Origin: Gammaproteobacteria bacterium
GTDB lineage: Bacteria; Pseudomonadota; Gammaproteobacteria; Enterobacterales; Kangiellaceae
Assembly: GCA_013373375.1 (NCBI GenBank)
Contig: JABXHY010000027.1
Coordinates: 62,001-126,000 of the forward strand
Direction: 5' to 3'
DNA length: 64,000 bases
Part shown: positions 48,600 to 60,500 of the stretch, one piece after another
Numbering within the stretch: the first letter of the stretch is position 1
How the letters are laid out: each line of letters starts with the position of its first letter
Program-made: the position numbers and the translations under genes
Notes under the pieces: generated by a model
What the model saw: only the letters and a program-made list of their open reading frames with translations
Databases searched by the model: none
Told to the model about the DNA's origin: nothing

Positions 48600-49310
48600 A
48601 TGACCGTCGAATTAGCAGGCTTACATTATTTTGATGATCGAAAATCTGCAAATGCCGCCTTGGCCGACAAAATTGCGCAAAATTTATCTCAAGCTATCGA
48701 AGAGCGTAATAAGGCATCTTTATGGGTATCGGGTGGTTCGACGCCTATGGATATGTACCGACAACTCTCGACTGAGCATATTGACTGGCAAAACGTTTTA
48801 ATTTCAATGGTTGATGAACGTTATGTTCCTCCAACGGACGAAGCCAGCAATGAACGATTAATAAAAGAAAATTTACTGATGAATGCAGCCGACGATGCGG
48901 AATTTATTCCCTTTTTTCAGGTGACGTCTTCACCAGAAGATAATAAGAAAATGTTGGAAAAGACACTACGCGAAAAAGTTCATGGTGCGTTAGATGTTGT
49001 GGTTCTAGGTATGGGTAACGATGGACATACGGCTTCACTTTTTCCATGCGCTAAAGAAATTGAAGATGCCGTTTCTGCAGAAAACTCAGAATATACTGCG
49101 GTTACTCATCCGAGAGTGGCTCCACACCCGCGATTAACATTAACATTGAATCGTTTGCTAGCTTCTCGTCATGTTTATTTATTGTTGTTTGGTGAAGAAA
49201 AACTTAACACATTAAAAAAGGCAGAGCAGGACGGAGAAGAAATCGATATGCCCATCCGATATTTTTTGCGTAACGAATCGCCGCGTCTCGAAATTTTTTG
49301 GGCGCCTTAA
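48600..49310 (+). CDS. pgl: 6-phosphogluconolactonase
   Basis: 236 aa; LWVSGGSTPMDMYRQLS, VDERYVPPTDEASNERLI, LGMGNDGHTASLFP. Confidence 0.95.
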   Translation: MTVELAGLHYFDDRKSANAALADKIAQNLSQAIEERNKASLWVSGGSTPMDMYRQLSTEHIDWQNVLISMVDERYVPPTDEASNERLIKENLLMNAADDAEFIPFFQVTSSPEDNKKMLEKTLREKVHGALDVVVLGMGNDGHTASLFPCAKEIEDAVSAENSEYTAVTHPRVAPHPRLTLTLNRLLASRHVYLLLFGEEKLNTLKKAEQDGEEIDMPIRYFLRNESPRLEIFWAP

Positions 49311-49357
49311 TTTGTCTCTGTCAATTTAACAATCGAGAGGTTTTGTAGCAAAGCTTT

Positions 49358-51181
49358 ATGTCGAATCCAACCCATCCTGTTGTTGCCGAGGTGACACAAG
49401 CAATCATTGAACGCAGTCGTAAAACACGCAGCGACTATCTTAAATTGATGGCGAGTGCGAAGGGTAATGGACCGCATCGCTCGGCATTATCGTGTGGCAA
49501 TTTGGCGCATGGATTTGCTGCTTGCGGACATAAAGACAAACTAAAACTTAAAGGCCTCGAAACACCGAATATTGGGATTATTTCTGCATACAACGACATG
49601 CTTTCTGCCCATCAACCTTATTTTGGATACCCTGCAGTAATAAAAAAAGCGGTAGCAAGTGTTGGCGCAACTGCACAATTTGCAGGTGGCGTTCCTGCAA
49701 TGTGCGATGGTGTTACACAAGGCCAGGACGGAATGGAGTTAAGTTTATTCAGTCGTGACTTAATTGCTCAGGCCGCAGGCATTGCTTTGTCACATAATAT
49801 GTTTGATGCCGCATTATTTTTAGGTATTTGCGACAAAATTGTTCCAGGTTTAGTGATTGCCGCACTGCGCTTTGGACATTTGCCCTCCATATTTATTCCA
49901 GCGGGTCCGATGCCATCTGGAATACCCAATGATGAGAAAGCACGTATTCGAAAATTGTACGCCGAAGGTAAAGTAGGGCGAGACGAGCTACTTGAGGCTG
50001 AGTCGAGTTCTTATCATAGCGCAGGTACTTGTACATTTTATGGAACGGCTAACACCAATCAAATGCTAATGGAAATTATGGGATTGCATTTGCCTGGAAG
50101 TTCATTTGTTAACCCGGGAACTGAGTTAAGAAATAAACTCACGGAATACGCCGCGATTCGCGTGACTGAGCTTACTCAACTTGGAAAAACTTACTTGCCT
50201 CTTTGTGACGTAATCGATGAACGTTCGATTGTGAATGGAATTATCGGTTTGTTGGCAACAGGAGGATCAACCAATCACACTTTACACATAGTCGCGATTG
50301 CAAGAGCTGCAGGTATCATTGTTAACTGGGACGACTTCTCTCAATTATCAAAAGTAATTCCGTTACTCGCTCGTGTTTATCCAAATGGCAAAGCCGATGT
50401 CAATCATTTTCATGCAGCGGGGGGGATGGCGTTTATCATACAGGAGTTAATGAACGCAAAGTTGTTACATGCGGATGCTAAATCAATCTACGGAAACTCG
50501 ATTGGTGATTACATTGATGAACCTTTTTTACAGCAAGGCGAACTTTCGTTTAAGCAAAAAGCAATAAAGTCAAGGGATCTTGATGTATTACGCTCGGTTG
50601 CAGAACCGTTTCAATCGGAAGGAGGTTTGCAAATTTTGTCGGGAAACATTGGTCGCAGTGTCATTAAAACTTCAGCAGTGGCCAAGCAGCATCGTTTTGT
50701 AGAAGCACCCGCTAAAGTTTTTCATTCGCAACATGAACTTGCCGATGCGGTTCAAAATGATGAAATCAAACAAGACACCATTGCAGTAGTTCGTTTTCAG
50801 GGGCCGAAGGCAATTGGTATGCCTGAACTTCATAAGCTGACACCCTATTTAGCAAACCTTCAAGACAAAGGATTAAAAGTCGCTTTGGTTACAGATGGTC
50901 GAATGTCAGGCGCTTCTGGAAAAGTACCTGCGGCAATTCATCTGACTCCAGAAGCTGTAGAAGGCGGTATGATTGCAAAAATAAAAGACGGCGATATGAT
51001 TCGGCTCAATTCCGAGTCGGGTGAACTGGAATTGCTCGTCGATGAAAATGAGTTGGCTAACCGTAGCTCGGCACAAGCAGATATCCAGCAACATCAGCAA
51101 GGTATGGGGCGCGAAATGTTTTCTTTGTTTAGAAAAAATGTGTCGAGTGCAGAAACTGGCGCTACGATCTTTATCGACTAA
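49358..51181 (+). CDS. edd: Phosphogluconate dehydratase
   Basis: 607 aa; [58 protein letters not shown]. Confidence 0.96.
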   Translation: MSNPTHPVVAEVTQAIIERSRKTRSDYLKLMASAKGNGPHRSALSCGNLAHGFAACGHKDKLKLKGLETPNIGIISAYNDMLSAHQPYFGYPAVIKKAVASVGATAQFAGGVPAMCDGVTQGQDGMELSLFSRDLIAQAAGIALSHNMFDAALFLGICDKIVPGLVIAALRFGHLPSIFIPAGPMPSGIPNDEKARIRKLYAEGKVGRDELLEAESSSYHSAGTCTFYGTANTNQMLMEIMGLHLPGSSFVNPGTELRNKLTEYAAIRVTELTQLGKTYLPLCDVIDERSIVNGIIGLLATGGSTNHTLHIVAIARAAGIIVNWDDFSQLSKVIPLLARVYPNGKADVNHFHAAGGMAFIIQELMNAKLLHADAKSIYGNSIGDYIDEPFLQQGELSFKQKAIKSRDLDVLRSVAEPFQSEGGLQILSGNIGRSVIKTSAVAKQHRFVEAPAKVFHSQHELADAVQNDEIKQDTIAVVRFQGPKAIGMPELHKLTPYLANLQDKGLKVALVTDGRMSGASGKVPAAIHLTPEAVEGGMIAKIKDGDMIRLNSESGELELLVDENELANRSSAQADIQQHQQGMGREMFSLFRKNVSSAETGATIFID

Positions 51182-51220
51182 ACGAACCATCTGATTAAAG
51201 AATTTTAGGTATTTTAAATT

Positions 51221-52180
51221 ATGTCCTATCAGTTACTGGCTGACATTGGTGGCACTAACGCTCGCTTTGCAGTTGTAAAAGATCATTCGACTGACATTCA
51301 ACACATTCAAACATTGCAATGTGAAAATTTTGGTTCGCCGTTGCAAGCCATTAATCATTATTTGTCGCAAGTGGAACTACAAGTTGACCAAGCTTGTTTG
51401 GCAGTGGCGTGTCCGGTTGAAACTGATGACGTGAAGTTAACGAATAATCATTGGCAGTTTTCGCAAGCAACCTTGGCAAAAAACCTGGGTGCAGATTTAG
51501 TTGTCATTAACGATTTTACGGCTGCAGCAATGGCAACTACTGTGCTGGGTGATACGGACGTGTGTTGGCTTTCCCGTAATAAAACCTTCGACTTAACTCG
51601 GCAACGAGCCATTATTGGTCCAGGTACTGGACTAGGTGTTGCAGGAATGCTCGCGCATAACAATAAAACATTAGTGTTAAGTACCGAAGGAGGTCATCGA
51701 AGCTTTTCTCCAGAAAATGAAATGGAAGACTACATATTACAGTTTTTACGTAATGAACTCGGAGTTGTGTCTTGCGAAGAGTTGTTGTCTGGCCGAGGGA
51801 TGGTGAATATTTATCGGGCGACCTGTAGCTTTTATCATAAACCCGTTGCTCTCGCAGATGCTGAAAGTATTGGTAACGAAGCAATGAATGGCGATGAAAT
51901 GGCGTCGAAATCATTGCAGCACTTTTTTGAAATTCTTGGTAGCGTTGCAGGAGACTTTGCATTAAGTCTGGGTGCAACTGGCGGTGTTTATATTGGCGGT
52001 GGAATTGCACCGCGCTTCAGTTCGTTACTCAAGAAAAGTCGCTTTCGACAGCGCTTTGAAAATAAACTGAACTATCAGGAATATTTACAGAAAATACCAA
52101 CAGCAGTAGTAATGCATTCTCAGCCGGGGTTGTTGGGTGCGGCAGCTTATTTAAATAATTTTTTTGAGCAACATCATTAA
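51221..52180 (+). CDS. glk: Glucokinase
   Basis: 319 aa; LLADIGGTNARFAVV, INDFTAAAMA, IGPGTGLGVAGML, STEGGHRSFSP. Confidence 0.95.
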   Translation: MSYQLLADIGGTNARFAVVKDHSTDIQHIQTLQCENFGSPLQAINHYLSQVELQVDQACLAVACPVETDDVKLTNNHWQFSQATLAKNLGADLVVINDFTAAAMATTVLGDTDVCWLSRNKTFDLTRQRAIIGPGTGLGVAGMLAHNNKTLVLSTEGGHRSFSPENEMEDYILQFLRNELGVVSCEELLSGRGMVNIYRATCSFYHKPVALADAESIGNEAMNGDEMASKSLQHFFEILGSVAGDFALSLGATGGVYIGGGIAPRFSSLLKKSRFRQRFENKLNYQEYLQKIPTAVVMHSQPGLLGAAAYLNNFFEQHH

Positions 52181-52201
52181 GTTAAGTAGAAGGTCTTTAT
52201 T

Positions 52202-52828
52202 GTGAATCGACATTTCAATATTCGAAATATTATGCAGCAGTGTCCGGTGGTTCCTGTTCTGGTTATTAATGATTTAGCGACTGCAGTTCCTTTGGCTGAA
52301 GCGCTGGTAGCCGGGGGATTGAAAGTACTCGAGGTTACATTAAGAAGTGATGTTGCCATGGATGCAATTAGAAACATAAAACAAAATGTACCTGATGCCA
52401 TCGTTGGAGCTGGTACTGTCGTGAACGAAACACAACTAAAAAAACTCGAGCAATTAGCTGCTGACTTTGCCGTAAGTCCAGGGTTAACTCCGAGATTATT
52501 AGCAAATGCAGAACATTACCAAGTGCCTCTTTTGCCCGGGATAGCTAATGCATCCCAAATCATGTTAGGAATGGAATATGGGTATGAAAACTTTAAGTTT
52601 TTCCCGGCAGAAGTTAATGGTGGTGTAGCAGCTCTGAAGTCTTTGGGTGGACCTTTTTCATCCATTCGTTTTTGTCCCACAGGTGGAGTATCGGAGCAAA
52701 ACTTTAAAGATTACTTAGCCTTGCCTAATGTTGAATGTGTGGGTGGAACCTGGGTTGCGCCAACGGAGTTAGTTGAAAATGGAAAGTGGGATGAGATAGA
52801 ACAGTTGGCGAAAGCAGCATTTTTATAA
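52202..52828 (+). CDS. eda: 2-dehydro-3-deoxy-phosphogluconate (KDPG/KHG) aldolase
   Basis: GTG start; VVPVLVINDLATAVPLAEALVAGGLKVLEVTLRS, VGAGTVVNETQL, FKFFPAEVNGGVAALKSLGGPF, RFCPTGGV. Confidence 0.95.
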   Translation: MNRHFNIRNIMQQCPVVPVLVINDLATAVPLAEALVAGGLKVLEVTLRSDVAMDAIRNIKQNVPDAIVGAGTVVNETQLKKLEQLAADFAVSPGLTPRLLANAEHYQVPLLPGIANASQIMLGMEYGYENFKFFPAEVNGGVAALKSLGGPFSSIRFCPTGGVSEQNFKDYLALPNVECVGGTWVAPTELVENGKWDEIEQLAKAAFL

Positions 52829-52915
52829 GTTTCAATTAAACTGTGATTTTTTGGCGATAGTGAATATTTATAATCCATAATTTTATTTGACGCAGATTTC
52901 TGCGGTTGTAAATTT

Positions 52916-52960
52916 CCCCGTACTCAAGTACAGCTAAGTAATTTGAGTTCGGGGCTTTTT
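52916..52960 (+). terminator. Rho-independent terminator of the zwf-pgl-edd-glk-eda operon
   Basis: CCCCGTACTCAA...TTGAGTTCGGGG stem (one mismatch) followed by CTTTTT. Confidence 0.82.
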
Positions 52961-53242
52961 AAGCCTCCATAACCTCTTGAAAACCCAATGTTTGTCGCTG
53001 CTGTGAAAGTTAATGTCGTCAAAGTGAAATTCATTTTTCTTCTGACTACCTTAATTTTCGGTATCATTATTTGGAAGATTTAGCAGCCGTGGTTTAAATC
53101 ATTGTTAATCTAAATGACAGGTAATTTTACCCACCTTTTAATTAAGGCGCTGATTTACAGTGGGCCGCAAATTGGGGGCGATTCAGCCTTAGGTTGTTAT
53201 CGTAGTACACATTTTTGAGTTTAATTTTTTAAAGTAAATATT

Positions 53243-53824
53243 ATGAATACCAAATTTTTAGCACTTTGTTTATTAACAGCATCTTCCATTTCATTCGCAT
53301 CAGATAAATATTATGGAGAATTTTCTTTCGGTAAAACCAACCAAACATCAGAGTCTTCCAGCAACCGATTTCCTGTGGATAGTCAATCATTAGGAATTGT
53401 AGTCGGTATGAATCTAAATCAATATTTTGCGGTAGAAGGTTCGTATGTAGATTATGGCAAAGACGATCGAGTTATTGGTGGCAGTAGTGGTTTCGTAGAA
53501 TCATTGCAATCTGAGTCATTGGGTGTCGGTATTAAAGCAATACTGCCAGTGACAGACCAATTCTCGATATATGCACGCTCTGGAATTGCTCAATGGAGCT
53601 GGACTTATAAAGTGAAAGACTTAGAATTTCCAGAAATGACAGCAAGTATAAAAGACTCTGGAAGTAGCTGGTACCAAGGAGTCGGACTGAAGTTGGAAGT
53701 GAGCGATGACATTGGTGTTGGACTTAATTATACGAATTTAAGTCCTGATGTTCGAGATGAGGTTGGGGGTGTTATTAACCATGAGATTGAAAATATCTCT
53801 CTAGCGATCAGTATTTCGTTCTAA
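53243..53824 (+). CDS. Outer-membrane beta-barrel protein (OmpA-like/porin family)
   Basis: 193 aa; signal peptide MNTKFLALCLLTASSISFAS; alternating beta-strands; C-terminal LAISISF ending in Phe. Confidence 0.8.
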   Translation: MNTKFLALCLLTASSISFASDKYYGEFSFGKTNQTSESSSNRFPVDSQSLGIVVGMNLNQYFAVEGSYVDYGKDDRVIGGSSGFVESLQSESLGVGIKAILPVTDQFSIYARSGIAQWSWTYKVKDLEFPEMTASIKDSGSSWYQGVGLKLEVSDDIGVGLNYTNLSPDVRDEVGGVINHEIENISLAISISF

Positions 53825-54591
53825 CTCTGTTTTTAAAGACGATTTGGTCATAGTTTGAGATAACAGGCTATGACCATATCTTTAGGCACAAAATTATTTA
53901 CGGGGTTCTATTTTCGGATTTTTTGAGCTCGAATGTAAGCTCTACTCGCCTACAATTAGGAATTTCCCAACACTTCTTGAAGATAATTCTGTACACATAA
54001 GGACAGACACGGATACCTAATAATACTGGCCTGTATGTTGTTGTCTTATATGGTTCTCTCCAATAGTGCTTGTATCCAGTTAATAATGACACTACTGCAA
54101 TTACCCAATGTGTAGCTTAAGTCTCGCTTGGCTAGTTACTCTATCTTCTCGGATACTGAAGATGAAAATAGCGACAGTAAATAAGCAATAGGAACCGAAT
54201 CGATTCTCTCAAGTCATTTGAAAACATCAATTTTGAATCCATTTCATTATTGATTCTTTGGCGCAACGCTCTAAAGGTTTCAACTTCGATAGACCTTAAA
54301 TACATTGGGTCTCGTTCGGTATAAAACTGAGAAACTAAAAAGCCATCCAATACGTGTTTATCTAATTAGCCGCTGAAACTTGATGTAATTCGTTAAATTC
54401 TCACCACGTACATCAACTTCGATTTATTGTATTTCGGGAATGAGGGTGGTTTTAACCTATTGATAATAATAGAAAAAACATGGCTTGTCGTTTCAGTTCA
54501 AAACAATGTCGGTCTCGTACAACCTGATTTTCACCTAACTTGTGTTGATTTCTTTAATATCGCCTCATCAAAAATAAATTGAGTCAGTGAT

Positions 54592-57500
54592 ATGAAAGTT
54601 CAACAACGTTTTATCTTGTCCATTTTAATAGGACTTGGGTTTAGTCTTAATCTTTTTGCTAACCCAAAAGCCGGTTTTGAGGTCTTAGAGCCAGCCTCGT
54701 TAGTCGGGTCAACCGAAGCAAACTTTCGAGTGGACGAGTTTGGTCAAGCCGCTATTAACGTGCCTATTTTTACACCGGCCGGAACGGCGGGTGTAGCACC
54801 TCAAGTAAGCTTAAATTACAACTCTGGTGCTGGTAATGGCGTGGCCGGACTTGGATGGAGCATTCAGGGGGCCTCGGCCATAACACGTTGTCCTCGCACT
54901 GATCATCAAGATGGTTATCGAGCACCTGTTCGAATGGATACTCGTGATGCGTTTTGTTTGAATGGTCAGCGACTGATAAAAACAAGTGATGGTTCACTAA
55001 AAAAATATCGAACGGAAATCGAAGACTTTTCTGAAATAACCTCAACTCAAGATCTCGGCAATGGACCTTATCAGTTTATTGTTAAAACCAAATCGGGTGA
55101 AACCCATTATTATGGCGGTAGTAAAAACACGCAGTTCCAAGCCAGTAACAGCATAAAAATCAGAGCGTGGATGATCCGACGAATTGTCGATGTGGCAGGT
55201 AATTACATTGAATTTGAATACAAAAACGCGAAAGAAAACGGCGAGATTGTTCTCTCGAAGATTAAATACACTGGAAACGATCGCCAAAATTTAGCGCCGT
55301 ATAACACTATTAATTTTGTTTATTTGAGTGATGTTATTAGTAGTTCAGTAAGTGTTCGAGATGATCAAAGATTGTCCTATTTACCTGATGGTAGCATTAG
55401 CCGCCAAACAGAGTTGCTACAGCGGATAGAGGTTGAAACAGATAATGAATGGGTGCGAAGTTATAAGCTTATTTACGGTGTATTAAATAATGGAAATCAC
55501 CGGTTAGATGCGTTGCAGGAATGCGCTAAGGGCAGAGAGGGTGAGTACAGCGAATCTTATTCAAGCTGCTTAGAGCCAGTCAGGTTTGAATATCAAGACG
55601 ATAAGGCTGGGGTCTCAATCAACGAAGGACTGTCGATGAACTATATCTGGCATCATTGGGGGGTTCCTGGCGACTTTGATGGTGATGGAATAACCGAGAC
55701 AGCTTTGGATTATGCCGGCCATTTGATCATCGCTGAAAATAATCGTTGGAACACACCTTCTCATTATTATTCTATTCCGTTTACTGCCAGTATGCGAGCC
55801 GCCGCACAGGTATTTGATGTTACTGGCGATGATAAACAAGACTTAATTTACGCAGTAAACCATTGGGAGTGGCATGTTGCCACCATGCACACTGGAGTAT
55901 GGCAACACTATCGAGTACAAAATATCAACGACGCTCACGCGTACGACACGTCATTTAGTGATATTGACCACGACGGCCTAATTGATATGGTCTACAGTCG
56001 AAACCAAGTGTGGAAAGTCGCTTATGGTAAAGGCTTTTCACATACCGGATATTTTTTTGAAGCGCCTAGAATTATAAAGCAAGATGAAGATGTAATGCGT
56101 TTTACTTCAAAGTCGCCAGCATTTTTTATTGATATTGACGGTGATGGTGAGCAAGAGCTTTTTGCTCGGCGGCACGCGAGTGAATTATTTTTAGCCATGA
56201 AAATAGTTGTGGATGCTCAAAGAAACGTCGAATTTAAATCGATTCGACAGCATCTGTTTGATGAGGGACGGATCACCAGCAATGAGTTTAAGTCTTTCGG
56301 TCCTCACCATTATGGTATTGAGCACAAGCTATACGACCATCGCCAACCCGTTTTAGTTGACCTAAACGGTGATGGACTTCCTGAGCTGATTTATCCTCAC
56401 GAACATTACTGGCATTTGCGGCTTAACACCGGAAAGGGGTTTGCCCAGCCACAACGATTTGCAAAAATTCCAGAAAACAATGGAAATGAAAAACGCGGAC
56501 CAATTCACATAGTCGATTACAATGCCGACGGTATTACCGATATTATGTTGCCGACCTATCAGTACGACGATTCTCTTGGGTATTTAAAAGAGCATGACTA
56601 CAGTAAACGTGTCGGTGGACGTATTTTTTACTTTGATCATACAAATCAGCGTATCGATTTCTTTCGTGATTTTTTGCGCCCAGACTATGCCAGTATTCAC
56701 AATGTCTCGAAGCTTTCGGGTGACTTTAATGGTGATTCAAAACAAACGATTATTTATGAAGGCGAATTTGCCAATGCAAGTAAGCGCCTTATTAGTGTCA
56801 CCAGTCAGGCCACGACTTTTAGCGGTAAGTTAACAAAAAAAATTGACAGTAATGGTGTGGCGCATACCATTGAATACAAGTTATTGACCGACAACAGTTT
56901 GCACACTCGCTCTGAGCACAAAGCGTTACCGTTCATTGAAACGCCATTGCCAACGACAGGTGTAAGTCAGGTTATTACTCACGATCCTTTGGGTGATCAA
57001 CATGTTGAGTATCGTTACAAAAACTTTCGCTCACACTTACATCGCGGCTCACTTGGTTTTGAGTTTATTGAAACGTTTGATCCCAGACGTAATGTCACCA
57101 CGACCACTCAATATGCTCAGGTGTTTCCGATCGCTGGGCAACCGATTAAAACCACAACCCGTCACGGCAATAAGCTTATTAGCGAAGCGGTTAACGTTTA
57201 TAAATACAAAGATTCAAATGGCCGCACTCACGATCCAATGTCGCAAAGTGAGCCTACCGAGCAATACGGCTTGTTTCCCTTTATTGAAAGTACGGTAGAA
57301 AAGAAAAATACGTTATTGTCAGAGCAGGGCTGGGCTGTTGCACCAGTGTCAGAAACGATGACGCACTTTACTTACTCATCGGACGGTTACGGTAACTTAT
57401 TAGAGTCGGAAGTGACCGTCTTTAATCCGCAAATGCCGGAGCAAAAAATAATTACTAAATCAGTTAACGAATACGGAAACTCGACTTGGCATAAGCGTTA

Positions 57501-60500
57501 CGGCCGATTAACTCAAACAACGGTCACTAAGACTGTCACAGACTTGGCATTAACCAGTGTTAATGATGATGGCTCGGGTGACGACGGCAGTGGTGATGAT
57601 GGCGCCGGCGATGACGGTAATGACGATGGTGATAACGGTGGAGGTATTATTATACTTCCTCCACCACCTCCGCCGCCGATTGACTGTTTACCAAAAGACG
57701 GCTATCTGAAAGAGCCCAAGCAGCAAACGTGTTATAAATTTCCTTGCCCGTGTTCAGGACTCGGTGGAGGAAGTGGATTCGGTAGTTCATCTTTTTCGAC
57801 AGCGTTGAGTTTAGGTGATATTACGACAGGCACTTCTCCGGGCGGCGTTAGCGGAGGCCTTATGGATCCGCCGGATAATGAGAACAGCAGTACGGCATCC
57901 GTGGAAAACTTAGTAACGAAAACCAGTATTCATACTTCATCATTTACTTACTATCCGGAAAACTACAGAGCAACCGGTGGACACGAAGGATTGTTGAAAT
58001 CGGAAACCACAGAACCTGATAGCGATAAAGCGGTTAGCAAACATTACACCTACGACGAATTTGCGAATCAGACAAAAGTTGAAACCAAAGGTAAGCAATA
58101 CGACGCGGTTAATAATCGTATGACAGATGAATTGTCGCGATACACGGTCAAAGAATACGATAACCGTGGACGTTTTGTTATCAAAGAGACAAATTTGCTT
58201 GGCCACACCAATCATATTGAATACGACGAGACACTGGGTAAGCCGACAAAAATGACCGACCGAAATGGTTTGGTAGTAAAACATAAGTATGACGGTCTCG
58301 GCCGAATTTATCAGACGGTCAACCCAAACAAGACTTACATTAATTCGACAATAGTAAGCTGTGCTCGGAGCGGGGAGTGTAAACACGACAACGAATTTTA
58401 TTTCAATAAAATCCAAAAGTTTGCCGGCTTTCAGGCCGATGGGGATGCCAGCTATCAATTTTTTGATGCCATGGGGCGAGAAGTTCGAACCTTAACTCCG
58501 GGTTGGGACGGCAATGTCGAGACGCGCAAAAAATACGACCAATTTGGCCGAGTTGAATATCAATCGATGCCGTATTATGAAGGTAACGCTGCTGAGTACA
58601 CTCAAGTGTTTTACGATACGTTTGACCGGAAAACACGCGAAGTTGACCCCGATGGCAAAGAAACCTTAATTCGATATACCGGTCCTTATGAAAGTAAAAT
58701 TGTGAATGCCAAAGGGCATGTTAAAACCACGCGCGTTAATTTATTGGGTAAAACCAGCGCGGTAATCGATGCCGTGGCCGCCATCTTTTATCATTATGAT
58801 GCCGATGGCAATTTAATTCGCTTGCTGGACTCGGGCAGTAGCCGTGTAGACATGGCGTACGACATCCACGGTCATAAAATATCAATGGACGATTCTGATA
58901 AAGGCCAATGGACCTATCATTACAATGCTTTTGGAGAGCTTATCCAGCAAACTGATGCCAGAGGAGTGGTGATTCGAAATACTTATGATAGTTTAGGGCG
59001 ATTAATCCAACGTCATGACAATGTAACTCAACAGTCAAGTATTCCTGTGCAAACCAGTTGTTGGACATACGATTCGGCCAGCAATGGATTAGGTAAACTC
59101 GCACGCTCGGCTCTTTACGATGGCTTGTTAAGTTGTAACACAGTCGATATTCGCAATGCATTACACGCGAAAACTTATCGATACGATGGTTATGGACGAA
59201 CAACGTCTACCGATACCATGATCAAGCAATACAACACAAACACGATCGATACTTACATGCAAACAACGCAATACGATCCAACGTTTGGTCGTGTTAGTCA
59301 TGTTGGGTTACCGGACGGTTTAACGCTTGAAAACGTATATCGTGCCGACGGAAAATTAGAGCAAGTTCGAAATGCGGATATTCCATCTCGGGTATATCAA
59401 AAAATTGAAGATATGGATGCCCTCGGTAATGTCACGATCAGTTTGCAAAATAATGGCGTTAAAACGATTAAAAATTACAATTCGCGAAACGGTCAATTGG
59501 AGAACTTATCGATCCTGAACCTTAGTAATATGGGCGGAAATATTCTTCGAAATTACCAATACGATGCCATTGGCAATTTAATCGAACAAACCGGTAACAG
59601 CGACGCATCGGCTGAGATCTATACCTATGACGATGTTAATCGCATTAAGTCTTTCAAGTTGGCCGGATATAACCGACAAACCTTTTCTTACGACAGTATG
59701 GGTAATATTTTGTCAAAATCGGATATAGGCAGTGATTATCGTTATGGTGAAGGGAACGCAGGTGTACACGCAGTATCGAGTATTTACCATTTAAATCAAA
59801 AGAAACACAGTTTTGTATACGATGCTAATGGCAACATGACATCGTCGACGAATCACCAGGATTACTCGGTTCGAAACATTGCTTACTCGGCGTTTGAAAA
59901 GCCCATTAGCATTCAAAAAGGTTCAACCAAAATTGAGTTTTATTATGGTGCCGATCGAAACCGCTATCGTCGAGTGGATTCCAAAAATAATGGCAGCATC
60001 AAAATCGACACAACTTACTTAGGAAAGTCGTTTGAGCACATCCGTCACACTGGCGGTATTCGAAATGGCCAAACCGATTATAAGTTTTATGTTGGTGATA
60101 CGGTGATTACCGAAACGGTATTTGCGAACGGAAACGAGCAAACAAAAACCAATTATTTGCACCGCGATCATTTAGGATCTGTTGTGGCGATAACGGATGA
60201 TGCACGACAAGCCAAACGGTACCGTTATGATCCTTTTGGTAAGCAATTTGAAGTATTCAATAACAACTTCTTCAGTGCTCGTGCCATTGTGACAGCGCAA
60301 GAAGTTAATCGAGGCTTTACTGGTCACGAGATGCTGTCGGAAGTTGGTTTGATTCATATGAATGGCCGAATCTATGATCCAGAGATTGCGCGTTTTGTCC
60401 AAGCGGATCCCTTTATTCAGGCACCGAATCAATCGCAAAACTTAAATCGTTACAGTTATGTCATGAATAACCCGATGAACGCGTCGGATCCCAGTGGTTT

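Noticed and set aside
51612-52010. 132-aa minus-strand ORF opposite glk
   Set aside because: Shadow of the conserved glucokinase reading frame.
57940-58458. 172-aa minus-strand ORF inside the SpvB/RHS gene
   Set aside because: Antisense to conserved YD repeats; Cys/Ile/Val-rich translation typical of shadow ORFs.
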